DNA of 64,000 nucleotides, from NCBI RefSeq assembly GCF_019400745.1, contig NZ_WJIB01000012.1, forward strand, positions 1 through 64,000. Reading direction: 5' to 3'. Source of the stretch: Cohnella sp. CFH 77786. GTDB lineage: Bacteria > Bacillota > Bacilli > Paenibacillales > Paenibacillaceae. A program made the position numbers and the translations under genes. Positions 38,999 to 47,487 of this stretch are shown in pieces; within the stretch, counting starts at the first letter, position 1, and every line of letters starts with the position of its first letter. The notes beneath the pieces are model-generated. The model was given only the letters and a program-made list of their open reading frames with translations, made no database searches and was not told the origin of the DNA.

Positions 38999-41512
38999 TT
39001 ATTGTCGCGGTTTCGCCCGGCGGGTGGCTTGGGCTTCGAGCGGATTGTCAGGCCAGTAGTGCTTGGGATACCTGCCTCTGAGGTCTTTGCGCACTTCGAA
39101 ATAGGCGTCCCGCCAGAAACTCGCCAAATCCCGCGTCACTTGGACCGGACGCCCGGCCGGCGAGAGCAGGTGCAGAACCAGCGGCACGCGACCGCCCGCG
39201 ATTCGAGGCGTTTCAGGCAACCCGAACAGCTCCTGAAGCCTCACCGCGAGTACGGGAGAGTCGGGATCGGAATAGTCGATCGGAATCCGCGACCCGCTCG
39301 GCACCGACCAGTGCGTCGGGGCGAGCTCGTCCAGCTCCCGGCGCAGATGCCAGGGAAGCCGCGATTCGAGCGCCTCCTTCAGATTCACGCGCTGCAAATC
39401 GGCCAAGCTCCTCATGCCGCCGGCATAGGGAGCCAGCCATTCCTCCAGCGACGCGCGCAACGCCTCGTCCGACAAATCGGGCCAAGCCGGGTCGCTCCGC
39501 CGGACGAATACGGCCCTCTCCTGGTACTGCCTCGCGGCGCGCGACCATGGCAGCACATCGAGGCCCAAATCGCGAATCCCCGCCATCAGAGCCTGGGTCA
39601 CCTGGTCCGAAGGCGGGGAAGCCATCGGGATTTCCTCCAGAAGCAAGGCTCCGAGCTTGCGTCGGATGCGCGCGCGAACCGCCCGTGCCTCCCGGTCCCA
39701 CAGGACGGAGCGTTCCTCGGTTGCCGCCTCCGGAAAATGCGCCAGCAAATCGGTCAAGGCGACCGGGGCGGCCAGCCGGATCCGGCTTTCCGTCCCGGAG
39801 TCCTCCACGTCCGCCGCAACGATCCATTCTTCGCGGGATAGCGGCTGCCCTTCGGCGAACGCCGCGCCGCGGCCACCGCTGAGCAGGAATTTGCCGCCAT
39901 CCCGGCGGCGCCCGATCCGGTCGGGATAGGCGAACGCGAGCAGCAAGCCGTATGCGTCTCCCCCGCGCTCCGTCCGCCCGTCTTCCCCCGTCTTCGCGCC
40001 GCATTCCCGCTTCAGCCGATCGGCTTCGTCTGCCAACCGTCGGCGTACGCCTTCGTCCGCGATCCAGGAACCCTGGCCCCGAAGCGTTTCCAACCGATGA
40101 CGGAAATCCGCGTCTGCCGGCCCGCCTCCCGCCGGCCTCGCGAAGTCCCGCTCGCCAAGCAGAACGGCCATGTCGCAGGCCAGCGCGCCTAGGCCAAGCG
40201 GCAGCGCCTGCAAAATCATATGCGACAGCCTCGGGTGCATGCCGAACTCGGCCATTTTCCGCCCATGCGGCGTAATCGCTCCGCCTGCCGACAAAGCGCC
40301 GAGCGACGCAAGCAGCTCGCGGGCTTGCTGCACGGCCGGTCCGGGCGGCGGATCCAGCCATTTCATCTCTCCCGGATCCGGCGTCCCCCACGCCGCCAGC
40401 TCGAGCACCAGCGGGGCGAGATCGGCTTCACGGATTTCCGGCGCCGAAGACGGCGGCAGCCGGCGATGCTCTTCCTCGCTCCACAGCCGGTAACAAGCGC
40501 CAGGGGCCAACCGGCCAGCCCGTCCCCTCCGCTGGTCTGCGGACGCGATCGAAACGGCCGTCGTCTCGAGCCGGGTCATCCCCGTACGAGGAGAAAACCG
40601 GGATACCCGCGCCAGACCGCTGTCGATGACGACCGTGACGCCTTCCACCGTTAAGCTCGTTTCGGCGACGGAGGTGGCCAGCACGATCTTGCGCTCTCCC
40701 TCCGCGGAAGGAGCCAGCGCCCGGTCTTGCGCCTCGGGCGGCAGACTTCCGTGCAGCGGATAGATTCGCACCGAGGCCAGCTCCGCCTCGCCGAGCTTGG
40801 CCCGCAGCGCACGATCCGCCGCCCGGATTTCCGCCATGCCGGGCAGGAACGCGAGCACGTCGCCGTCCCGCTCCCGCAGCGCTTCGGCCGCTGCGGGCAC
40901 GAGCGCTTCCCCGATCGGCAGGCCGGGTCTCGCGGGAGGACGGTACAACGTCTCTACCGGATATTGACGGCCTTCGCTGACGACGACCGGCGCATTCCCG
41001 AGCAGGCGGGCGACAGGCTCGGCCTCGATCGTGGCGCTCATGACGAGCAGCCGCAAATCCTCCCTGAGCAAATCCTGCGTTTGCAAACACAAGGCCAATC
41101 CGAGATCGGCCTGCAAGCTCCTTTCGTGAAACTCGTCGAAAATGACGAGACCGACGTCGTCAAGACCCGGATCTTGCTGCAGCATTCGGGTCAGGACGCC
41201 TTCGGTCACCACTTCGATCCTCGTCCGGGGACCGGCTTTCGTGTCCGATCGGACCCGGTAGCCGACCGTGCCCCCGACGGGCTCCCCGCGCGCGGACGAC
41301 ATGTATCGCGCCGCGCTGCGGGCGGCAAGACGCCGGGGCTCCAGCATCACGATTTTCCGCCCGGACAGCCACGGCTCCTCCAGCAGCGCGAGAGGAACGC
41401 GCGTCGTCTTGCCCGCGCCGGGCGCCGCGACGAGCACCGCGTTCCGGCCCGAGGACAACGCCTCTTTCAATTCAGGTAACGAGGATTCCACAGGCAATTC
41501 CCGGATCAACAA
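38999..41512 (-). CDS. hrpB: ATP-dependent RNA helicase HrpB
   Basis: About 837 residues, the normal HrpB length. DEAH-box helicase motifs in order: Walker A APGAGKTTR near residue 38, DEFHERSL (motif II), SATIE (motif III), ATSVAETSLTVEGV (motif V) and QRRGRAGR (motif VI). The C-terminal half is HrpB-specific (LASLGAL, GRKMAEFGMHPRLSHM, and the final DRVPVAR-like region ending with PKHYWPDNP). The cellular role is unclear in most bacteria. TTG 41512 is preferred: GGAGG lies 6 bases upstream and the conserved start follows, while the frame to 41656 is unsupported. It is a single gene. Confidence 0.9.
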   Translation of the reverse strand: MLIRELPVESSLPELKEALSSGRNAVLVAAPGAGKTTRVPLALLEEPWLSGRKIVMLEPRRLAARSAARYMSSARGEPVGGTVGYRVRSDTKAGPRTRIEVVTEGVLTRMLQQDPGLDDVGLVIFDEFHERSLQADLGLALCLQTQDLLREDLRLLVMSATIEAEPVARLLGNAPVVVSEGRQYPVETLYRPPARPGLPIGEALVPAAAEALRERDGDVLAFLPGMAEIRAADRALRAKLGEAELASVRIYPLHGSLPPEAQDRALAPSAEGERKIVLATSVAETSLTVEGVTVVIDSGLARVSRFSPRTGMTRLETTAVSIASADQRRGRAGRLAPGACYRLWSEEEHRRLPPSSAPEIREADLAPLVLELAAWGTPDPGEMKWLDPPPGPAVQQARELLASLGALSAGGAITPHGRKMAEFGMHPRLSHMILQALPLGLGALACDMAVLLGERDFARPAGGGPADADFRHRLETLRGQGSWIADEGVRRRLADEADRLKRECGAKTGEDGRTERGGDAYGLLLAFAYPDRIGRRRDGGKFLLSGGRGAAFAEGQPLSREEWIVAADVEDSGTESRIRLAAPVALTDLLAHFPEAATEERSVLWDREARAVRARIRRKLGALLLEEIPMASPPSDQVTQALMAGIRDLGLDVLPWSRAARQYQERAVFVRRSDPAWPDLSDEALRASLEEWLAPYAGGMRSLADLQRVNLKEALESRLPWHLRRELDELAPTHWSVPSGSRIPIDYSDPDSPVLAVRLQELFGLPETPRIAGGRVPLVLHLLSPAGRPVQVTRDLASFWRDAYFEVRKDLRGRYPKHYWPDNPLEAQATRRAKPRQ

Positions 41513-41612
41513 GCTGCGCCTCCATTGATCATGCTTCTGCTTACAGCGTAACATGTTCCCTTTTCGATGTAAAAAAGGATTCCTCGCCTTTCGGGAAATC
41601 CGCGCAACGATG

Positions 41613-41650
41613 AATGGAGCCGTCGGGGCTCCGGCCCCGACGGCTCCATT
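41613..41650 (-). terminator. 17-bp perfect hairpin at the end of the xyl operon
   Basis: AATGGAGCCGTCGGGGC (41613-41629) and its exact complement (41634-41650) enclose a four-base loop. It lies 28 bp downstream of the xylH-type gene. There is no T run, so it may act as a transcript-end stabiliser or a weak terminator. Confidence 0.6.
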
Positions 41651-41678
41651 CCGCATACCGTATTACGCCAAGTCTGCG

Positions 41679-42857
41679 CTACACTTTCTTCCTCTGCCTG
41701 CTGTAAATATCCACGTACACGGCGAGGACAAGGATGGCGCCTTTGACGATGTATTGCCAGAACGACTCCATGTTCATCAGACTCATGCCGTTATCCAGGC
41801 TGGCCATGACCAGGGCGCCGATCAATGCGCCGACGATCGTGCCGGCACCTCCCATCAGGCTGGTGCCTCCGATGACGCAGGCCGCGATCGCGTCAAGCTC
41901 GGCGTTCTGGCCGGCGCTCATCGTCGCCGCGTTGACGCGGGCGGTCAGGACAAGCGACGCGATGCTGGCGAGCGTGCCGCTGAGGACAAAGACAAGCAAT
42001 ACCCGCTGTTTGATGTTGATTCCCGACAGCCTTGCCGCCTCCGCGTTGCCTCCGATCGCATACACTTGGCGCCCGAACGTCGTGTTTTTGGAGATAAACG
42101 TGAACACAAGCGCCAGTACGACGACCATAATGAAAGGAACGGGAATGCCTTTATAGCTGTTCATTAAATAGACGAATCCCAGAATGAACGCTCCGATCAG
42201 CACCATCCGCAGCACGCCGACGGCCAGCGGCTCGACCGGGAAACCGTAGCGCATGCGCGAGGCGCGTTTCCGAAGCACCAGGAAGGCGGCAACGACCAGA
42301 GCGGCAATGCCCAGCACCCAACCTACGAGATCCGCGACGTATTCTTGTCCGATCGCTTTCATGGAAGGAGTCAGCGGCGCAATCGTCACGCTGCCTGTCG
42401 TACCGAACAAGATTCCCCTGAACATGAGCATACCGCCTAACGTGACAATGAAAGCCGGAACGGCCCGATAGGCCACGATCCAGCCCTGAACGAAGCCGAT
42501 CGCCGCTCCGGTGGCGACGGTTACGACAATGACCGGCACCGTGTTCCAGTCGTACCATACGTTCAGAATCGCCGCGATGCCGCCCGTCAGACCGACAAGC
42601 GAACCGACCGACAAATCGATATGGCCGGCGACGATGACGAGAACCATCCCGATCGCCAGAATAGAGGTAACCGACATTTGCAGGAATAGATTCGACAAGT
42701 TCGTCGGCGTCAAAAACCGTTCGTGAAGCAAAGAAAACAACACCCAGATCGACAGCAAAGCCCCGATCATCGTGTAGGCGCGGGCATCGAACTTAAACCA
42801 GCTCATTTGCCGTTTGCCCGCCGCTTGCGCCGACACGGCTTCCGTTTTTGCGTTCAT
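41679..42857 (-). CDS. xylH: sugar ABC transporter permease (XylH-like)
   Basis: About 392 residues, with around ten membrane helices of the BPD_transp_2 (ribose/xylose) type. LAIGMVLVIVAGHIDLSVGSLVGLTGGIAA is the family signature, and ISGINIKQRVLLVFVLSG plus GGTSLMGGAGTIVGALIGALVMASLDNGMSLMN are the coupling and later blocks. The length and blocks match XylH, the xylose permease. The ATG overlaps the stop of the ATPase gene by 4 bp, so the two are coupled. Last gene of a xylF-xylG-xylH operon. Confidence 0.88.
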   Translation of the reverse strand: MNAKTEAVSAQAAGKRQMSWFKFDARAYTMIGALLSIWVLFSLLHERFLTPTNLSNLFLQMSVTSILAIGMVLVIVAGHIDLSVGSLVGLTGGIAAILNVWYDWNTVPVIVVTVATGAAIGFVQGWIVAYRAVPAFIVTLGGMLMFRGILFGTTGSVTIAPLTPSMKAIGQEYVADLVGWVLGIAALVVAAFLVLRKRASRMRYGFPVEPLAVGVLRMVLIGAFILGFVYLMNSYKGIPVPFIMVVVLALVFTFISKNTTFGRQVYAIGGNAEAARLSGINIKQRVLLVFVLSGTLASIASLVLTARVNAATMSAGQNAELDAIAACVIGGTSLMGGAGTIVGALIGALVMASLDNGMSLMNMESFWQYIVKGAILVLAVYVDIYSRQRKKV

Positions 42858-44374
42858 TTCTTATTCCCCCCCGTTGCGGCCGTCATGATCGCCTCTTGCG
42901 TCGCTTCCTCGGTCTTGAATTCCCCGACCTTACGCCCTTCCGAGATCACCATGATCCGATGGCTCATGCCAAGAAGCTCCGGAAGCTCGGAGGAAACCAT
43001 GATGATCGAGACACCCTGACGGATTAAATCGTTCATGATGTTATAGATTTCGAATTTGGCCCCGACATCGATACCCCTCGTAGGTTCGTCAAGGATCAGA
43101 ATCTTGGGATTCGTCATCAGCCATTTGCCGAGCACGACTTTCTGCTGATTGCCGCCGCTGAGCGTTCCGACGATCGTCTCCACCGAATTCGCTTTGATTC
43201 TCATGGAGCGGATATATTCGTTGCCGCTTGCGATTTCCTGATTATGGTTAATGACCCCGCCATTCGAAATCGCCCTCATGCTGGCCATGGTCACATTGCT
43301 TTTGATATCCATCCCCAGCACCAGACCGTATCTTTTGCGATCCTCGGACACCAGTGCCAGCCCTTCACGGATGGCTTGCCGCGAATTTTTGACGCGCACG
43401 GGTTTCCCGTCGATTTCCACGCTGCCCCGGCTCTCTCCGGCATAGGAACCGAACAGGCTCATGACCAGTTCCGTTCTCCCTGCGCCCATCAATCCGGCAA
43501 TTCCGAATATTTCCCCTTTGCGAACCTCGAACGAAAGGTTGTCGATCACTTTCTTGCCCGGAAGATCCGGGTTCATCACCGAATAGTCTTTGACCTTTAA
43601 CACCACGTCGCCGGGCTGCGCCGGAATACGGGGAAAACGCTCCTTCAGTTCCCGTCCCACCATCAAGGAAATCACTTGGTCCTCATTGATTTCCGAAGCC
43701 GGATACGTACCGATCGTGCGGCCGTCCCGAAGCACCGTTATCGAATCCGCGATCGCAAACACTTCGTTCAGCTTGTGGGAAATGTAAATGCATGTCACTC
43801 CCCGTTTCTTGAACTCCCGCAGGATCCCGAGCAGTATGTCGACTTCCTGTTCCGTGAGCGCAGCCGTCGGTTCGTCCAAAATCAATATGCTGGCGTTCTT
43901 CGACAGCGCTTTGGCGATTTCGACCTGCTGCTGTTTGCCGATCCCAAGCGTCCCCGTGACTTGCTCCGGACTCACGTCGAGTCCCACCTCGCGCAGCCAC
44001 TTCTCGCTTTCCCGGTAGACCTTCTCCCAATTGATGATCCCGAATCGGGCAGGCTCCTTGCCGAGAAACAGGTTTTCTCCGACCGACAGGTCCTTGGCCA
44101 GCGCCAGCTCTTGGTAAATAATCGAAATGCCGGCTTCTTCCGCGTCTTTGATCCTATGAAAATGCTTCTCTTCGCCGTTGATCAGGATTTGACCGTCATA
44201 GGTCCCGCTCGGATACAGGCCGCTGAGCACTTTCATCAAAGTCGATTTGCCCGCGCCGTTCTCTCCGCACAAAGCGTGAACCTCGCCCTTCTTGACGATG
44301 AAGTTGACGTCGTTCAGCGCTTTGACGCCGGGAAACTCCTTCGTGATATTTCGCATTTCCAATACGGCGGTCAT
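42854..44374 (-). CDS. xylG: sugar ABC transporter ATP-binding protein (XylG-like)
   Basis: About 506 residues with two ATPase halves, as in all CUT2 ATPases. The first half has Walker [28 protein letters not shown] and [14 protein letters not shown]. The second has [26 protein letters not shown] and [15 protein letters not shown]. The sugar-type glycine loop GLMGAGRTE replaces a full Walker A in the second half, as usual. It powers XylH. ATG 44374 follows GAGGTGAG; the open frame to 44437 runs through the upstream hairpin and is rejected. Confidence 0.9.
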   Translation of the reverse strand: MTAVLEMRNITKEFPGVKALNDVNFIVKKGEVHALCGENGAGKSTLMKVLSGLYPSGTYDGQILINGEEKHFHRIKDAEEAGISIIYQELALAKDLSVGENLFLGKEPARFGIINWEKVYRESEKWLREVGLDVSPEQVTGTLGIGKQQQVEIAKALSKNASILILDEPTAALTEQEVDILLGILREFKKRGVTCIYISHKLNEVFAIADSITVLRDGRTIGTYPASEINEDQVISLMVGRELKERFPRIPAQPGDVVLKVKDYSVMNPDLPGKKVIDNLSFEVRKGEIFGIAGLMGAGRTELVMSLFGSYAGESRGSVEIDGKPVRVKNSRQAIREGLALVSEDRKRYGLVLGMDIKSNVTMASMRAISNGGVINHNQEIASGNEYIRSMRIKANSVETIVGTLSGGNQQKVVLGKWLMTNPKILILDEPTRGIDVGAKFEIYNIMNDLIRQGVSIIMVSSELPELLGMSHRIMVISEGRKVGEFKTEEATQEAIMTAATGGNKK

Positions 44375-44405
44375 CGCTTTCTCACCTCGCGTCCTTGCGT
44401 ATGGG

Positions 44406-44450
44406 GAGAGGGGAAGAGCGTGAAATGTCGATTTCACTTCTTCCCCTCTC
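44406..44450 (-). promoter_or_regulatory. intercistronic hairpin between binding-protein and ATPase genes
   Basis: GAGAGGGGAAG and CTTCCCCTCTC (11 bp), then GTGAAAT and ATTTCAC (7 bp) around GTCG, form a long stem interrupted by a small internal loop. Lying after xylF and before xylG with no T run, it resembles hairpins that protect the highly expressed binding-protein segment of an mRNA. Confidence 0.6.
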
Positions 44451-44461
44451 GCTCATCCTCG

Positions 44462-45556
44462 TTATTTCGCGTTTTTGTAGACGTCTTCTTTGGAGTGGAA
44501 TCCGTCGGCGATCACCGTCGCGTCGATGTTGGATTTATCGACCGAGATCGGATCGAGGAGAACGGACGGCACGTCGATTTTGCCGTTGTTTACTTTCTTG
44601 TCGGCGCCAACGTCTTCACCTTTGGCCAGTTTCACCGCAAGCTCGGCCGCTTTCTCCGCCAGCGCTTTGATCGGTTTGTAAACCGTCATCGTCTGGGTGC
44701 CTTCCACGATCCGTTGAACGGCTGCCAGCTCGGCGTCCTGGCCGGAGACCGGGATTTTGCCTGCCAGGCCCTGCGCCGCCAGAGCCTGGATGACGCCGCC
44801 GGCCGTACCGTCGTTCGCGGCCACGACCGCGTCGATCTGGTTGTTGTTGGCCGTGAGCGCGTTCTCCATGTTGGCGAGCGCGTTCGCCGGGTTCCAATCC
44901 TTCGTGAACTGGTCGTAGACGATCTGGATGTCGCCTTTGTCAATCAGCGGCTGCAGAACATTGAACGCGCCTTTCTTGAACAGATGGGCGTTGTTGTCCG
45001 TTTCGGAGCCTCCGATGTAGACGAACTTGCCTTTGGAGACAATCTTCGTAATCGCTTCCGCTTGCATTTCGCCTACCCGTTCGTTGTCGAAGGAGACGTA
45101 CAAATCCACGTCGGAGTTCTTGATCAAGCGGTCGTACGCAAGGACTTTGATTCCCGCCGCATGGGCTTTCTCCACGATCGCCGCCGTCGCTTCCGCGTTG
45201 TGGGGAACGACCACGAGGATGTCCACGCCTTGGGAGATCAAGGACTCGGCTTGCGCGATCTGCTTCGCGTCGTCGCTGTTGGCGGATTGGACTTCCACTT
45301 CCGCGCCGAGCGCTTCCGCTGCCGCCTTGAACAGATCCCGGTCCTTCTGCCAGCGCTCTTCCTGCAGCGTATCCATGGAGAATCCGATTTTGATTTTTCC
45401 GTCTTTGTTCGCATCCGCGCCGGCCGCCGAATTTGCCGCCGGTTTGTCGGACGAAGCGGAGCCCTCGCTGCCGCCGCTCTTGCCGCAAGCGGCAAGCACG
45501 AGTACAAGTGCCAAAATAAGCAGCGCTGCCCCGTTTTTCGCAAAACCCTTCTTCAT
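44462..45556 (-). CDS. xylF: xylose-type substrate-binding lipoprotein (XylF-like)
   Basis: About 364 residues. A lipoprotein signal peptide ends in VLAACGKSGG. The mature part is a periplasmic-binding-protein type 1 fold: KIKIGFSMDTLQEERWQKDRDLFKAAAEALG, DILVVVPHNAEATAAIVEKAHAAGIKVLAYDRLI, VSFDNERVGEMQAEAI, NDGTAGGVIQALAAQGL and VSGQDAELAAVQRIVEGTQTMTVYKP are strongly XylF-like. It delivers xylose or a related pentose to XylGH. GGAGAG precedes ATG 45556. The nearby three-component sensor (47488-51441) is the likely regulator. Confidence 0.88.
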   Translation of the reverse strand: MKKGFAKNGAALLILALVLVLAACGKSGGSEGSASSDKPAANSAAGADANKDGKIKIGFSMDTLQEERWQKDRDLFKAAAEALGAEVEVQSANSDDAKQIAQAESLISQGVDILVVVPHNAEATAAIVEKAHAAGIKVLAYDRLIKNSDVDLYVSFDNERVGEMQAEAITKIVSKGKFVYIGGSETDNNAHLFKKGAFNVLQPLIDKGDIQIVYDQFTKDWNPANALANMENALTANNNQIDAVVAANDGTAGGVIQALAAQGLAGKIPVSGQDAELAAVQRIVEGTQTMTVYKPIKALAEKAAELAVKLAKGEDVGADKKVNNGKIDVPSVLLDPISVDKSNIDATVIADGFHSKEDVYKNAK

Positions 45557-45635
45557 TCTCTTCTCTCCCTTTTCGAATAAATGTAATGTTGTAAAGGCTT
45601 ACATATGAAGAATAACGGATATGCGGTTTCTATGC

Positions 45636-45653
45636 GGAATGGAATTCTGGAAT
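45636..45653 (-). promoter_or_regulatory. GGAAT triplet upstream of xylF
   Basis: GGAAT occurs three times in 18 bp (45636, 45641, 45649), about 80 bp upstream of the xylF start. The last two form an imperfect palindrome around AATT. It could be a response-regulator site; evidence is only the repetition. Confidence 0.3.
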
Positions 45654-45686
45654 CTTTTGCGATTGCCTGCACTTTTTTAACACCCG

Positions 45687-47381
45687 TCAAGACCCGGTAT
45701 CGAATTGCTCCACCAGCTTCTTCAACCGGTCGGCCTGACCGGCCAGCTCGTTGGTGAACGAACCGATGAGCTGCGTGCTGCCGAGCTGCTCCTCTACCGA
45801 CGCGGTAATTTGCTGGCTCGCCGCCGACTGTTCTTCCGACAAGCTGCCGATGCCTTCGAAGACGCCGGCGATTTCCCCGGCGGTGACAAGCATCCGTTCG
45901 GCTTCTTCCTTCGTTTGCTTCCCGTTCTTCATGACCGTTTCGTTCGTCTCTCCGATCTCCCGGAACGTTGCCGTCATCTGCCGGATTTGTTCGCTCCCGG
46001 CCGTGATGTGCCCGGTATTGTCCTGGAATTGCTCGGATAACGTATCCATTGCCCGTCTCATGTCATCGAGCAAACCGACGATGCTTCGGGCCGAGTTTCT
46101 CGACTCTCCCGACAGTTTGCGGACTTCTTCGGCAATGACGGCAAATCCTTTGCCATGAGCGCCGGTGCGGGAAGCTTCGATTCCCGCGTTCAAGGATAGA
46201 ATGTTCGTTCGATTCGATATCGCTTGAACCAGCAGATTCACCTTTTCGGCCTGTTCGAGCAATGTCCGGCAATGATCCAAGGTGCGCGCCGCCGTATCGT
46301 TCTGTGCCGTAATGGCGTTCATTCGCTCAAGCAAGGCCCCCATTTGCTCGTTCCCTTGCGACGTACGTTCTGCCGCGCGGAGCGCCAGTCCGTAGGTTTC
46401 TTCGGCCTTGCCCGCCATATGGCCGAGCTTGTCCAAATACTCCTTGACCTGGAGTCTGGAGGCCTGCGTCCGCTCGGCTTGCGACATGGCTTTCTCGCTC
46501 AAGCTTACGACGGAAGCGGATATTTCTTCCGTTGCGCCGGCCAGCTGCCGGCAGTTGTCGTCGATTTGCGTGGAGGAAGAGGCGACTTCCATCGTGGTGG
46601 CCCGGATCTGCATCACCAGATGTTCCACCGTCTCCAGCACCCGGTTGACGTTGTCCGCCATTTTTTCCATTTCATCGCCCGAATTCAGCCGGATTCGCTC
46701 GCGCAAGTTCCCTTTGGCGCCGGCCAAGTTCGCCAATATCGCGTTGATGCTGCGGATCGGATTCAGAATGGACCGGATCGTCCAGAGCGACAGCGTTACG
46801 GCGGTCAGAACGACCAGGACCAAGGCTCCGACGATAATTTGCCAGCCCCTTGCATACTGCCGTTCATTGGCCGTTCCGGCAGCCGCGGCTTCCGTTTCGC
46901 TGATTTGAATCAGCTCGTCCAGCGTGCGGTTGACGTCTTCGAACAGCCTGGCGCCAGATTCGTCATACAGCAGGAGCGCGCCTTTCACGTTGCCTGCTTT
47001 GGCCTGCTCGAGCATTTGGTTGTCGTTCGCTTCTCCGCCCTCGTAGCTCATGATGAAACGGCTGGCGGCGTCCTTCCCGGCCGCCGAGTTCGTCTCGGCG
47101 ATGTAGGCGTCCACCAGCGATCGAAGTCCGGTCTTCGCTTCTTTCAACTTCCGTTCGTCCGCTTCGTTCGGCTGCTCAATCAGCTTCCTCAGCCGCTCGT
47201 GGATGTCGATGGCGGCGAGTTTGATCCGATAGGCCTTGGATACCGCGGGCATCCAGTTGCGGACAATCTGATCCGTCCCGGCATTGACGCTCCTCATCGT
47301 ATAGAGCGAGAAGACGCCGATCCCGGTCAAGAACAGGCAAAGGACACCGAAACCGAGCATCAGGCGCGTGGAGATCTTCAA
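45687..47381 (-). CDS. methyl-accepting chemotaxis protein
   Basis: About 564 residues. Membrane helix at residues ~8-30, a four-helix-bundle sensor domain to ~180 (TRLMLGFGVLCLFLTGIGVFSLYTM, then MPAVSKAYRIKLAAIDIHERLR), a second helix, HAMP (RSILNPIRSINAILANLAG) and a long signalling domain. The conserved hairpin tip reads ISNRTNILSLNAGIEASRTGAHGKGFAVIAEEVRKLS, the CheA/CheW contact. No C-terminal CheR tether is seen. TTG 47381 is preferred because AAGGGGGG lies 7 bases upstream; ATG 47399 is the alternative. It sits between the xyl importer and its sensor system, suggesting chemotaxis to a sugar, as inference. Confidence 0.87.
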   Translation of the reverse strand: MKISTRLMLGFGVLCLFLTGIGVFSLYTMRSVNAGTDQIVRNWMPAVSKAYRIKLAAIDIHERLRKLIEQPNEADERKLKEAKTGLRSLVDAYIAETNSAAGKDAASRFIMSYEGGEANDNQMLEQAKAGNVKGALLLYDESGARLFEDVNRTLDELIQISETEAAAAGTANERQYARGWQIIVGALVLVVLTAVTLSLWTIRSILNPIRSINAILANLAGAKGNLRERIRLNSGDEMEKMADNVNRVLETVEHLVMQIRATTMEVASSSTQIDDNCRQLAGATEEISASVVSLSEKAMSQAERTQASRLQVKEYLDKLGHMAGKAEETYGLALRAAERTSQGNEQMGALLERMNAITAQNDTAARTLDHCRTLLEQAEKVNLLVQAISNRTNILSLNAGIEASRTGAHGKGFAVIAEEVRKLSGESRNSARSIVGLLDDMRRAMDTLSEQFQDNTGHITAGSEQIRQMTATFREIGETNETVMKNGKQTKEEAERMLVTAGEIAGVFEGIGSLSEEQSAASQQITASVEEQLGSTQLIGSFTNELAGQADRLKKLVEQFDTGS

Positions 47382-47441
47382 GTGTTTTCCCCCCTTCATC
47401 CGGATTCACAGCCTGCACGGCGTGAAGAGAGAGTAACACGG

Positions 47442-47474
47442 AAAAACCAAAAAGCGACAGAAATCGCCTGTCAC
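47442..47474 (-). terminator. intrinsic terminator of the sensor operon
   Basis: GTGACAG and CTGTCGC pair around GCGATTT on the minus strand and are followed by TTTTTGGTTTTT, just after the response-regulator gene. Confidence 0.75.
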
Positions 47475-47487
47475 TTTTTGCAATCTT

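Noticed and set aside
41513..41656. 48-residue N-terminal extension of HrpB
   Set aside because: It passes through a 17-bp perfect hairpin and has no ribosome site, while TTG 41512 does.
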